A stretch of DNA of 64,000 bases from Whitmania pigra (Eukaryota > Annelida > Clitellata > Hirudinida > Haemopidae): NCBI GenBank assembly GCA_021613335.1, contig JAJTWR010000044.1, positions 4,109,501 through 4,173,500 on the forward strand, written 5' to 3'. The translations under genes were made by a program, and so were the position numbers. Below are positions 24,402 to 35,140 of the stretch, in pieces (the stretch's first letter is position 1; each line of letters opens with the position of its first letter). The notes under the pieces are model-generated. The model saw nothing but the letters and a program-made list of their open reading frames with translations, had not been told where the DNA came from and did no database searches.

Positions 24402-25592
24402 TTATTCGTTTTTTGACTTGTTTTGGTTTGAATTTTCGTCTGCTTTCGGTTTCTCTTTGATGATAATCTTTTTGATTTTATCAAACAATCCACCGAAGAG
24501 AACGGCACATGCTAGGTTTTCCACTGGAGAGAAAGGGTTCTCAATGTGGGCGGTGAGATACAAGACGCGCACCACAATGAAAAGAACCACTACGAACAGG
24601 TAAACCCAGGTGTGTGGCAAATTCAGGTGTCCATCATGATGAAGGATGAATATTATCGACGCCAACAAGCAGACCTTTGTTGTGCTGTAGAGTTAGAGCA
24701 CTTAAGTCTAGATAACTTAAATTCTGAGTTACTGTGTCACTTACCCCGTGGGATGAAGAAGTTCATGGTGGTTTGGAGTCCAGGTACCCCTGACGAGTCT
24801 CTCAAGAAGCCTCATATAATAATATCCAGCCCCTTAACCGTAATTATTATGACATAACATGAATTTGCCGTGCATTTAACGTCCTAATCATTCCAACCTT
24901 TGAGAACTCCTACGATGCAGATGATAACGAACGAATGCTGATACAGAGTTGAAGCGTAATGTACCCCATGATGGACCTTGTTGGCTCGTTGTACTTCCTT
25001 CAACACGCTAACAACTAAATGAACTGGGAAAGTTTTGACCAACTTATAAGCAATATCAAATGGACAATAATTTATGAGATACCTGAAAATTCAAATAAAT
25101 ACGTTAATCAAAATAGAATTTAAGCAAATGTTTAACTTCAGATTTACCAAACAATTGTCGCGGTTAATAAATCTCTATGATTTCCAAAGGGAGCAATAGG
25201 AGATTCTCCTAAAAGGAAGTTGGTAAGGATGACGCTTGCGAAACAGAGCATCATGCTGGAAAACCAACTGGATAATGGATGTTTCCGTGAAAACGAAAGC
25301 GGTTCACTGCTCGGTCCTTTGAATTTTTATAGAAAATATCATAAATCAAACATCAAACATTAACCGTTCAAAAAAACAGCTCTTCTAAAATGAAACTAAG
25401 ACAAATCATATCATGATACATGATACAACTAATGCTTTGTAGACATTGAATAATTTGAAAAAACCAACCTGAAATGGCATAATCGTCCCTAACCATGCAG
25501 CACATCAAAATGTAGTTGGATACGTCAAAGTACGGGAACATTTTTGTTCGTACTACCAATGTAGCCAATTCGTTCAACTTTGGAAGATGCAT
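24402..25592 (-). CDS. TMEM38: TRIC-type trimeric intracellular cation channel
   Basis: Potassium-permeable channel of the endoplasmic/sarcoplasmic reticulum that balances charge during calcium release. Five exons give about 285 residues, the family length. Visible family features: MFPYFDVSNYILMCCMVR in the first helix; HPLSSWFSSMMLCFASVIL; YLINYCPFDIAYKLVKTFP; the signature KEVQRANKVHHGV (the KEV element and basic residues that bind PIP2 in solved TRIC structures); GAGYYYMRLLERLVRGTWTP; and a last helix VLFIVVRVLYL followed by a Lys-rich tail (KKIIIKEKPKADENSNQ). The vertebrate A or B subtype cannot be assigned. The gene is head-to-head with Rab GDI, with 727 bp between starts. Confidence 0.9.
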
Positions 25593-26319
25593 TTTTTTTT
25601 CACGGAATATAACAAATAATAGTTTCGTATGAAAACTAGGAGAAGATACGATCGAGGTTGGTCCTAGTTAACAGGAGCCACATTGGTGAGCAATGCAACG
25701 CAGCTCAGTTTCTGTTGCATCGAGCATCACCGCTCAACTGCAAGTTGAAAGGCTCGATTTTATATGCTTTTCTTCGCACTTTGTTTGCTTCTGAAATTTT
25801 GGGAGATGCCGGCTAAGAACAAAATTGTTACGAATGAAAAACAATGGTCTTATTTTCTAACTTAGAGCGATTCTAACAACATGCAACATTTAATTAACTC
25901 CAATAGGCTCGAATTTAACATCTCATCCTAAGGTGTCTCGAGAACAACAACTTGAAATGACTGATATCGTCCCGTCATTAACACGTATTATCCGTGTCTT
26001 TGTCTTTATGTCTTGCAAGGCTGTCTTTCTCACTACCTGCCTACTATAAAGCCTATGCAACTATGGATAATACTAAAGTTCATTTTTGATGTCAAAAATT
26101 GTTAATTTAGAGAACATTTCTTATGATTATTAATCATAACTAATTATGATACATAACTGTTGCAAATTAAACATACTTTATATTTAAAAAATATGTTAAA
26201 AGCTTGCATTTGTTATATTTGCAAGTAAAACTTCCGTTGAACAGTCTTTGGATACGCCAATTGTTCTGTTGAGGTTTTGGTGCTCCTGTGTTCTGTTGTG
26301 GCTGCCGAAATTTTCCAAA
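25593..26319. promoter_or_regulatory. Divergent intergenic region between the TRIC and GDI starts
   Basis: The 727 bp between the two oppositely transcribed start codons must hold both promoters. AT-rich, with no transposon seen. The GDI 5' end is close to 26260-26319. I could not identify a convincing TATA box or initiator. Confidence 0.45.
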
Positions 26320-28716
26320 ATGGATGAGACTTATGATGTGATTGTTTTGGGGACAGGATTAAAGGTATTCTTATTGTTTTTAATAGAATCTCATATATAA
26401 TGTCACAAGACTGATTGAACTGGTGCGGTTAGGAGGCGTAACTTAAGTCATCCTAATAATTCATGGGATGTTTGCCGTTATTAATAAATTGAAACTCGAT
26501 TTTGCTTAAATTATCTTGTTATAATGGAGCGGTATAAAATATTTAACATAATTTGTGCATCAGCAATGGGTTCTTATCCTTTTAATGTTCATGGCTAATT
26601 AAGTAAATTTAATAATAAATCTTCTATTTGAATTAATCCCAATAACAATTTTGCTTGAAATTTGAATTATTTGTTATGTTGCTTGCACAATCTTTACATA
26701 GCAACCATGCATTGCAGGAATGTATCCTCAGTGGTATGATGTCTGTCAGTGGCAAGAAGGTACTCCACATGGACAGAAATAAGTATTATGGTGGAGAAAC
26801 GGCATCTCTGACCCCAATTGAAGATGTAATCATTATTTGAAGTGATACACATCATTCAGATTATGTTCATGCTAATTGTTTCTTATTTAGTTGTATGCTC
26901 ATTTCAATATCAAGAAAGATGTACCCAAAGAATATGGTAGAGGCAGAGATTGGAACATTGATTTGATTCCAAAGTTTCTGATGGCAAATGGTATGTCCAT
27001 CAGATCAAGATTTGCAATGCTTTCATGACATCTTCACACTTGTTCATGCAGGTCGCCTGGTGAAACTGTTGATTCACACAGGGGTGACTCGCTATCTCGA
27101 GTTCAAGTCAGTTGAAGGAAGTTATGTTTACAAGGGTGGAAAAATATACAAAGTTCCTGCCAGTGAGACTGAAGCTCTTGGATCAAGTTTGTGGCAATTG
27201 TTTCAACGCGGTTTTCAAATTCTGATGCTTTGATGCCATCATAGGCTTGATGGGCTTGTTCGAAAAGAGGAGATTTCGTTCATTCCTCCAATGTGTCGAT
27301 GGCTACCGTGAGAATGATCCAAAAACCTGGAAGGACTTTGATGCTTCCAAGCACAGCATGAGGGCTATGTACGAGAAGTTCGGATTGGATGAAAATACTG
27401 CAGATTTTACAGGACATGCTTTGGCTCTTCATCTTAATGATGAGTGAGTTTCTTCTTAGATTTCTGGAGGCCTGGGTTTTTGTTTTGCAACTTGGAAACT
27501 TAACTTTCTTAAATGTTTCACTGATTACAGCTACTTAAAGAAACCTGCATTGGATACGGTTCATCGCATCCAATTGTACAGTGAATCGCTTGCGAGGTAT
27601 GGCAAATCACCTTACCTTTACCCTCTCTATGGTCTTGGAGAGTTGCCTCAGGGATTTGCAAGGTACGTTTGATGCTTTGTTGTGATTGCTTCTCAATATG
27701 TAAGTGCTAAATGAAACAACAGATTGAGTGCTATCTATGGAGGGACTTACATGCTGGACAAGCCCATTGATGAGATAGTCATGGAAGATGGAAAAGTTGT
27801 GGGGGTTAGATCAGGAGATGAAGTTGCCAAGTGCAGCATGGTCATTTGTGATCCTTCGTATGCTCCAGATTTGTGCAAGACATTTGGAAAGGTTTGTTGG
27901 AAAATTGGAAAGGAAATGTTGCTGCTTATATTTTGACAAATTATGAAAGCCATGTCATTAACATTGTCAGGTGGTGCGAGCCATTTGCATCTTGGATCAC
28001 CCCATCCCCAACACCTCTGAAGCAGCATCCTGTCAAATCATCATTCCTCAGAAGCAAGTGAATAGAAACTTTGGTTGGTAGCTTTGTTATTACATCATTT
28101 GACTTACTTTTAAAATTATTTTATTAATCACTTGTGAAGACATTTATGTGTCGTGTGTGAGCTCCACGCACATGGTGGCAGGAAAGGGATTTTACCTTGC
28201 CATCGTGTCCACGACTGTGGAGACCAATGACCCAGAAAGAGAGCTGCAACCTGGCCTCAATCTGCTTGGACCAATCAGAGAGAAGTAAGAATTTTATTTC
28301 TGTTGATGTGTCTACTAATTAGATATGCTTTGTAGCTCTACTGTTGTTAAAAAATATTTGCTGATAAATTTACTCTTGATAGGTTTGTAACAGTTGCAGA
28401 CCAAATGGAGCCCATCAATGATGGTTGTAATAACCAGGTAATTTACTTGAGCTGTTTTTTTCAGATGGCTTTACTTGTTTCATTTTCAATTTTTTGATGC
28501 CATGTAATTGTTTAAGCTGTAATTTTCCCTTGTTTTATTTCTGTTTGATCCCTACTTGTGGATAATTGTTTGTTCCAGATATTCATTTCTAAAACTTACG
28601 ATGCCACAAGTCACTTTGAGACCACCTGTATTGATGTTCTGGATATTTTCAAGAGAGCAACAGGATCTGACTTTGACTTCAGCAAAGTGCAGCACAACTT
28701 GGAAGACAATGAATAA
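26320..28716 (+). CDS. GDI: Rab GDP-dissociation inhibitor
   Basis: Cytosolic protein that extracts prenylated GDP-bound Rab GTPases from membranes and recycles them. About 445 residues in some nine exons, from ATG 26320 ([15 protein letters not shown]) to TAA 28714-28716. Conserved regions are all present: DVIVLGTGL (FAD-like Rossmann fold) followed by [20 protein letters not shown] and [45 protein letters not shown] (spliced across the intron ending at 27243); [62 protein letters not shown]; and [20 protein letters not shown] at the C terminus. It lacks the large insert of Rab escort protein, so it is GDI. No defect was seen. Confidence 0.95.
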
Positions 28717-29255
28717 GCCTGCACCATGTCACATTAGCGGGGATTCCAGCTTTGACAATAGATTCATAGATGTGGGACTTTAATTATGTCTGTTTCTTGT
28801 GAACTTGTGAGTATGATTGAACTCAGTGAAATTGTTTCCGTATGTGGAGGCTCAATAGTGTGGGATTCAATACCTGAATACTTATTAAAATTGTATGGAT
28901 TAAATTTGTGACTTGTGTTGGATGGAGGTCCTCCAATCACTTCATAATCATTTTTTGCTGAAACTCATGACTCGTAGGCTTTATTACTCACGAATTCAAG
29001 TCTATTTTGGTTATGAGGGCTTCCCTGATGTTATGTAACCAGGTATTCTAGGCTTGGCAGTTTCAAATAAATCGTGAATTAAGTTGCACAAATGTTGCAA
29101 TTGAATAGGTTTTCAATCCTTTTTGAGATCTCTAGTGGCTCTGAGAGCTCATCAGATTTAATGAGTTTAATTTAATGTTATAAGTGGTATGCAAGTGGTC
29201 TGTCAATGGAATGAATTAAAATACATAGATCTTAAAAAGCCTGTGGTTTGAAACC
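28717..29255. other. 3' UTR and spacer downstream of GDI
   Basis: AT-rich, with several AATAAA-like hexamers (one in TTTCAAATAAATCG near 29070). No gene found. Confidence 0.5.
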
Positions 29256-29635
29256 TCAAAGATGCTGGATCTTCTTTTCAAAGGTACATCTCAGCTTCTT
29301 TATGACGCTGTTGAGCTTTATTATGCGTTCTGAGAATTTCACGCATATCCCTGAATGAATGATATAAAGAGATTTCATCTTGTCAACAGTTTTCTTGCTT
29401 TCGACGACTTCTTCGTTGATCTTCTGCAAGTCGTCGGCTAAGCAACAATTCTTGGTTTTCAGCAAGTTGACCAAGTTTTCAAGAAATTCTTCTTCCAGCT
29501 GTTCTCTCGATGATTCCAAGGGAAACACCAATTTGTTCTTTCTAGATATGAGTGCGGCCAATTCGTTATTTATTTTTGAGCCTTTTCTACCTTGCCGATT
29601 ATTTTCTTCTGCGATGGAATTTCGTTGAATTTTAG
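29256..29635 (-). CDS. Small coiled-coil protein, unidentified (5' end not found)
   Basis: A minus-strand frame runs from a stop near 29635 with no ATG, so an upstream exon is likely. It encodes a strong coiled coil: SSREQLEEEFLENLVNLLKT, then ADDLQKINEEVVESKKTVDK. Read straight through, it ends at TGA 29256-29258. Using a 48-bp intron with a GC donor (A|GCAAGA) and acceptor TTCATTCAG, it instead ends in the more protein-like DMREILRTHNKAQQRHKEAE and a stop at 29278-29280. I do not recognise the family. A centrosome, kinetochore or tethering component is possible but has no direct support. It lies tail-to-tail with GDI. Confidence 0.45.
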
Positions 29636-29794
29636 ATTAATACATTTAGATATATATATTTGGTAATAGGATTAATTAAATAATTAGGCGAAATGGAGGG
29701 CTGTCCATAAATGAAGATATTTTACAAGGGATTGATTTCCAAATGTTTGAGGGACGGATATGGGGAAGACTTTAACATGTGGCGTGCATAAGGC

Positions 29795-29975
29795 GTGCAG
29801 GTTAACCGAATGGGTTTCGTGCCTGCCTACGGCGGTAATGGCAACAGTCGTGATGTGTCGTGTTCGAAACCCAGCCTGCATTGCCGCCAGCGCTTTTGGG
29901 AAGGAGCGCTAGATAAATGGTTACAAGAAGCGCCTCTGACGCAATGCATATGGCGCTATGTAAATGAAGTTGCAA
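29795..29975 (+). repeat. tRNA-derived SINE, copy A (tail type I)
   Basis: The best-preserved B box of the family (GTGTTCGAAACCCAGCC). The A-box region is GGTTAACCGAATGGG. Then come CTGCATTGCCGCCAGCGC, GCGCTAGATAAATGGTTACA and the tail ending GGCGCTATGTAAATGAAG. Strong similarity to copy B (44104-44260). Confidence 0.78.
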
Positions 29976-29987
29976 TTACAAGTTACA

Positions 29988-30125
29988 ATAGTGCGACCGC
30001 ATGGCCTAGTAGTTAAGATTGCGACTCTCACTGGTATCGCGGATTCGAACCCTCCTGCGGGAGCACAGTCCTTATCATCCAGCTATGCAACGGACGTTAA
30101 TAAAACAAGAACAAGTTACAATTAC
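29988..30125 (+). repeat. Second tRNA-like SINE family (member 1)
   Basis: The sequence GCATGGCCTAGTAGTTAAGA (A-box-like) is followed 31 bp later by GCGGATTCGAACCCTC (B-box-like), as in a tRNA gene. The T-stem and acceptor stem do not pair properly, so it is not a functional tRNA. It ends in an A-rich tail, AATAAAACAAGAACAAG. A related copy is at 51625-51710. It directly abuts SINE copy A. Confidence 0.6.
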
Positions 30126-30291
30126 TTTAAAATAACGATGGTCAATTCAAAGTTAAAAGTTTTGACGATAACTCCTGAATCTCCTGAATATTGTCGAAAT
30201 GGGAAGGAAAGGGCAAAAAATCAGCAACGCGGAGTGACGCCATTTATAGCTGTAGGCAACTGAAGACGACAGTAGACTCCAATATTCGCCA

Positions 30292-30713
30292 TCACCATTC
30301 TTCATCAATTTTATTTTTTGGAGTTGCTTCGTCATTAGTTGTGCCATTTTCAGCATCCAAAACTACCTCCTCATAAGTTAACCTAGCAACCTTTACCAAA
30401 TTTGCTCCATTGTCTAGCATATATATATACATATATATACATATATAGCAATGTAACTAGCATTTGCACTTTACTGATTGCCAGGCCCATTGACTAAGTT
30501 CATCTGTTACATCTTCCTTCAGCATATCACCAGAGTGAGGGTGCTTGATTTGCTTGATATTGAGGACCACATGCCTACAGATCGCAGCAATGGGATCATA
30601 AAAAGTTGAAATCTCGAGTTATGATGAGGAAAAGCTTTACTTAGTCCACTCAAACAGCGACACACAGGGCTTTCACGTTTACGTCGAGATAATTGCTTTA
30701 TTATACTAGCCAT
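30292..30713 (-). CDS. Candidate small gene, exons not fully resolved
   Basis: From ATG 30713 the minus strand encodes a basic start, MASIIKQLSRRKRESPVCRC. Downstream are two protein-like blocks: ISTFYDPIAAICRHVVLNIK leading to HPHSGDMLKEDVTDELSQWA (about 30480-30620), and DNGANLVKVARLTYEEVVLD, ending NKIDEEW with a stop at 30292-30294. The composition and continuity of these blocks look coding. However, the splice phases that I can read (donor near 30640, AT-rich acceptor ATGCTAG near 30413) do not join them perfectly, so a small error, an unseen intron choice or pseudogenisation is possible. I do not recognise the family. Confidence 0.4.
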
Positions 30714-31439
30714 TTCTTAACATAACTGAGAGAGTATAAAAACGAACGAAAAAGGGAAGTAGTGGTGCGCAACTTGAAAAAAACTGTGTGCATAATTACA
30801 TAATTTTATGTAAAAATAATGAAAATTTTCAAAAACTATAGAAATTGAAGCAAAATCTTTCAAATTTCTATATAGTTTAAGTTTTAACAATTTGAACTAA
30901 TTTGAATTAGTTCTATATAAGTTTTATTGCGATCATTCTAGTTTCAAGTCTTAGTTTCAGTTATAGGAATAACATAGGGGTCACGGGGTCAAACCCTCTA
31001 GAAATATTAAAAAATATTTAAATTTTATTGATTTGCATAACATCATAAATTTATAAAATCTTAAACCATCTTCATTTCCTTCGACGAATTGTCCTGCAAC
31101 GAATTGCCCGCGACGAATAGTCTGCGACGAATTGTCTTAGCATCGTTTGAAATGATATCCTATTGCAAACCTGTTTTTCTTATTTAAATTTTTTTTGAAA
31201 TTGGTAGTAACAAGTGTGAAATATGCGCAGAATGTTTTAAATGAAAACATTTTAATATTTACAAATCAAAGGCATGACAGCAACACCGAAGTTGTTGAGT
31301 GAAAGGTGGCCCAGTCAATTTTATCGTTGGGGTCTCCAAAACCTGGAAAGTGTTGCTGATGGGTTACTGCATCAGAAAGGTTGAGAACCCCTGATCTAAG
31401 TCTTGTCTTGACTAAGGTAGTTTGCAAAACACCACCTCT
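30714..31439. other. Spacer with degenerate 14-bp tandem repeat
   Basis: Bases 31083-31145 hold four imperfect units of the form GCGACGAATTGTCC. The remainder is AT-rich with nothing recognised. Confidence 0.5.
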
Positions 31440-31630
31440 TCTGGCGCGCGAGTTGGCGTAGAAGGTTGCGAACGACGTTGAAAGCAACAGTCGTCATTGC
31501 AACCCAGCTATCACCGCCAGGGAGTGCCCTCGGCTAGGGACGCTATATAAATGGTTGATCGATTAAGAAGTGCCTTCACATCCTGTTCGGCTACATAAGG
31601 CACTCAAAAAATCGGCTAAATACAAATACA
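31440..31630 (+). repeat. tRNA-derived SINE, copy E (tail type II)
   Basis: Contains AGCAACAGTCGTCATTGCAA and CACCGCCAGGGAGTGCCC, GACGCTATATAAATGGTTGA, and the type II tail with AAGTGCCTTCACATCCTG and GGCACTCAAAAAATCGGCTA, matching copy C. It is followed by a TATATGTATATATATAT microsatellite (about 31636-31654). Confidence 0.72.
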
Positions 31631-31674
31631 GATATAATATATGTATATATATATTCTTTATACTCTGTATAGTG

Positions 31675-32058
31675 CAGGGGTCACCAAACTTTATAGTTGG
31701 CCGGATAACTGACAAAACGACGTGCGCGGGAAGCATAATCGTTCTGTACAATATTTGCGAGACAGCTATCATCAATATATTTATTTACTAAACAGTTATA
31801 AAAGAAGGCAACGTTTGCAAAGATTACATCAGACCTGCAAATATCCGAATTTAAAATTTAAAATAATAAATTTAAGACACATTGCAGGCAGAGGTCTCCG
31901 CACGTGAAGATCTCCCGGTATTCTAAACATTATATTTGTGTTTAAACTGTATCACAAGATCTCTTTTTCATAAGTTGTTATCAAATACATCTGAGTACAG
32001 CGCTTTACCGACGCCGAAGGTCGGATCTGGCCCACGAACCGTGGTTTGGTCACTCCTG
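31675..32058 (+). mobile_element. Short hAT-type non-autonomous element (MITE)
   Basis: Inverted ends: CAGGGGTCACCAAACTTTAT at the left, and GTTTGGTCACTCCTG at the right, whose complement is CAGGAGTGACCAAAC. Near the left end GTTGGCCGGATAA and near the right end GGTCGGATCTGGCCCACGAA form the usual subterminal GC-rich blocks. Total 384 bp, with no coding potential. The flanking 8 bp (GTATAGTG and CTGCAGGG) do not match, so the target duplication has decayed or one edge is rearranged. Confidence 0.65.
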
Positions 32059-32360
32059 CTGCAGGGACTGACAGCCTATTCTGTTCAAGTACCGATCAAC
32101 CCTCAAATTCTCATTAAAAATAAGCGCAACTCAGGAAAGATTCTAACAAAATCTTATTTATCTTTATTTTATAATAATGACTCGTTGAACTAGTTAAGCT
32201 AACCTTTCATCTTAAATTCTTAAACAATCACACGCCAACAAGTTACGAGATGAAAAACTTATAAAAACAAAGTGTGACATCATTTCTTAAAATTTGAATC
32301 GCACAAGTCAAACCTTTCACTTTGCGTAAACGTTTTTCTTCCAGGTAATCTTAGATTAAA

Positions 32361-33512
32361 CTAGTGTTTCCCAAACTTTGTGCCGATGCCCCACTAAACC
32401 ATCCCCTGAACATCCAGCGCCCTCCTTACAATAAAGTGCTTGTAAAACTAAGTAAAAGTTAGTTTGTCTTTAGTGTGATCGTTGAGATAGATGTAGAGAT
32501 TTTAAATTAGGCATCAATTTAATTGGTTTCAAACGCTAGTCTCCTCGTTGAGTGATATCCAGTGGATTTCTTTTCTTCAGTAGCATTATCATTTACAGCA
32601 TTGAAACCACATTCAGTTAAATAGTAAAATTTGGGACATTTTTTGACGCCTTAAATAAAGTGTTGTAAATAAAATTTTTAAAACTTTTTGCTCAGTTTAT
32701 TCAACTATGCGTTGACAGTCTCAAAAATATTTGCAAAATAAGTCACAAACGTTCTACCATCGTCAACAGGCAGGGTTTATTTCAGACAATATGTTTCGTG
32801 GATTGCATTCCAAGAGTTCGGGAGAGCTTTTTTTTTTTATAAAATACCAATTTCAAATCAAATAATTTGTCAGTTCGATAAAAGTATTTTAAATAACTAA
32901 CAACACTACACAAATACCATAACAATCAGTCACACAAACCAAAATAAAAGGATTTATTCAACAATGAAACTTTCAAAGAAACTTTCTTAGTCGCCGAGGT
33001 TTTTCAAGGCATATAAATCTACTATTCTGTCTAGAATATTTTTCGCTGGAACTTCAGGTTCTTCAAAGCTCGAACAATGATTTAAAGTTTCTGGTTTCAT
33101 TCTATTTCTTGCCTTGCCAAGTATCCCGTTCAGTGTGCTAAATGATCTCTCCGTTGAAGCCGATGTTACAGGATTAACAAGAAGGAATTTACAGAGCGCT
33201 TGTAACTCACAGTACCATATCAGCTTCCAATATTTTTATCAATGGGATTTCGTCTGCTTTGTATCTTCCGCAATCGACCATAGACTATGTAAAAATTTAA
33301 AAAGATTTCAGACCCGCAAGTACAGATTTTGCATTGATAATTGGAAAATTATAACAAATAATTATGACTTCTTTGTTTTGCAGACCTGATATTCATTTAA
33401 AGGTCCCAAATAGACTTGCAAATAGTATAACCTCAATCGATTTGTCATTAAATCTTTGTTCAATTTCTTTGATGGTGCTTTCACAACACATCTTCATAAG
33501 GTTCTTCTCGCA
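32361..33512 (-). pseudogene. Decayed hAT transposon with C-terminal transposase exon
   Basis: The minus strand at about 33512-33390 encodes MKMCCESTIKEIEQRFNDKS, a conserved hAT segment. After broken frames, 33180-32990 encodes VTSASTERSFSTLNGILGKA, the hAT dimerisation motif, continuing to a stop after LYALKNLGD. A second fragment at about 32640-32480 encodes YYLTECGFNAV, like ZBED-type transposases. The left end, AGTGTTTCCCAAACTTTGTG (about 32363), resembles a hAT terminus. The right side is cut by the Gypsy LTR at 33514. Probably two overlapping hAT relics. Confidence 0.65.
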
Positions 33513-33513
33513 C

Positions 33514-35140
33514 TGTAACGTTTTCGTTTATTTCAATCTATAACTCTCTAAAAACAATGACAATAACAGCTAATCAAAAACAGTTCAGACCACAAGATGG
33601 CGGCGACATAGACAAGCGTAACAAAGATCTCTAATCGAACTAAAATATAAAAATAGACATATGTCACATCTCCCCTTACACAACTAATGTCACTTCATTA
33701 TATAGTCCTTGAACCGAACTGGGAGACAAGAAGTTCGACCGCTGCGGGTTTTCATGATTGGTTGAGAATTGCTTCCTGTCCCGGGAACATTTGCTGACTG
33801 ATCGGATGATGATGGAACTGGCGATCCAGCCAGTGCTTCGTGCTGTTGTTCATCAGTGTTACTTGTAAAGTCATCCAGTAAGGGTTCTCTGATGGGTCGA
33901 TCTTTTTTTGTTCTTGGGTGTCACTTATGTATGAACGAGGAGTGGAGTGAGCATGCTTAACAACGCCACGTGCCCATTTTCCGTTATGTCGCACACGTAC
34001 TACCTCACCCTCATTCAATTTCGGAAGTGATTTCGATTTTCTATCATAATACATCTTCTGCTTATTCTGTCTAATCAGTAGATTCTTCTGAGCATTTACA
34101 ATATGTTGTTGCAATTTTTCTCACATACTGGAAGCTTAGTTCTTAACGATCGACTCATGAGCAATTGAGCAGGACTAACATCCAAACGAATTAGATCTAA
34201 TCTGCAACAAGAGGGCAAACCAATGATCGTTGCCATATGGTGTTCCACTATAAAAAATTCATGGTCAGCAGCTTCTTTGCTTGTCTTTACAGACAGCGTT
34301 ACTTTTCCGACTGGGCGAACCTTGTTGTTGCCGAAAGCTGACAATTGCTGTTGTCTTCTGAACCCTTGTTTTCTCGGGAAGCTGCTCGAATGTTGACCTG
34401 CACATCACGTTGGCCTCAGCACCGGTGTCCAGTTTGCAACTGATTGCTTTTCCACCCCCTATGATGGTCGTTTTCCAACTCTTAACACTCCCATTATCAA
34501 CACCCACATTTGATATGCTGAACTCATCCAAATCCAAATGTTGTTCCACCTGGTCTATGCTTGTCCTAGAACGATTCGATGAGCCGTGAAGTGTAGATTT
34601 TCGCCTTGGCATCACTTTTGATGCCCTGCACATCGAACTAAAATGATTTTCTTTACCGCATGCAAAACATCTCTTACCGAAGGCTGGACACTGTTTCGGT
34701 TCATGCTGCCTGCCGCATTTTTTACAACTGTCATTCCATTGCTTGTGCGTTGTGTTTTTCTTGGGGAATCTCTTTGTTCCAAGGAGGTCTACGACTGCTT
34801 CTTCATTTTTTATAACTTTCAATTGCTCATTTGTGGCTTCTGTAGCTCTACAAATCTGCAATGCTCTAGTTAGAGAAAGGTCTGGTTCTCCGAGCATGCG
34901 TTCCTCTGTGCGATTGTCTCTGCAACCTAGAACAATTCTGTCACAAATGAGGGATTCTTCTTGATCCCCAAACTCACAAGTTTTAGCTCGGGTGCGAAGG
35001 GTTGTTGCAAAGGCATCTATGGACTCTCCAGGGCCTTGGGCGGTTTTCCAAAACTGAAACCTTTCAAAGACTAGTTGAAAATGAACGGGCCAAAAACATG
35101 ACTCTTCCAAAGTCCGCACCACGCTAACACTTTTGGACAC
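33514..35140 (-). mobile_element. Internally deleted Ty3/Gypsy retrotransposon with 3' LTR
   Basis: Minus strand, 5' to 3': a gag frame (35140-34265) with a zinc knuckle pair (CKKCGRQHEPKQCPAFG, CFACGKENHFSSMC); a protease active site LDTGAEANVM; then, with no reverse transcriptase or RNase H, the end of the integrase (LNEGEVVRVRHNGKWARG) and a closing SGRTSCLPVRFKDY near 33700. A purine tract AAGGGGAGA (33677-33669) precedes a putative LTR of about 155 bp starting TGTGACA (33668) and ending near GTTACA (33514), with AATAAA inside. The 5' LTR is missing. Frameshifts near 34330 and 33860 disrupt it. It cannot move by itself. Confidence 0.82.

Noticed and set aside
29988..30075. Possible functional tRNA gene
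   Set aside because: The A and B box spacing fits, but the T-stem does not pair and the acceptor stem has two mismatches. It looks like a SINE head.
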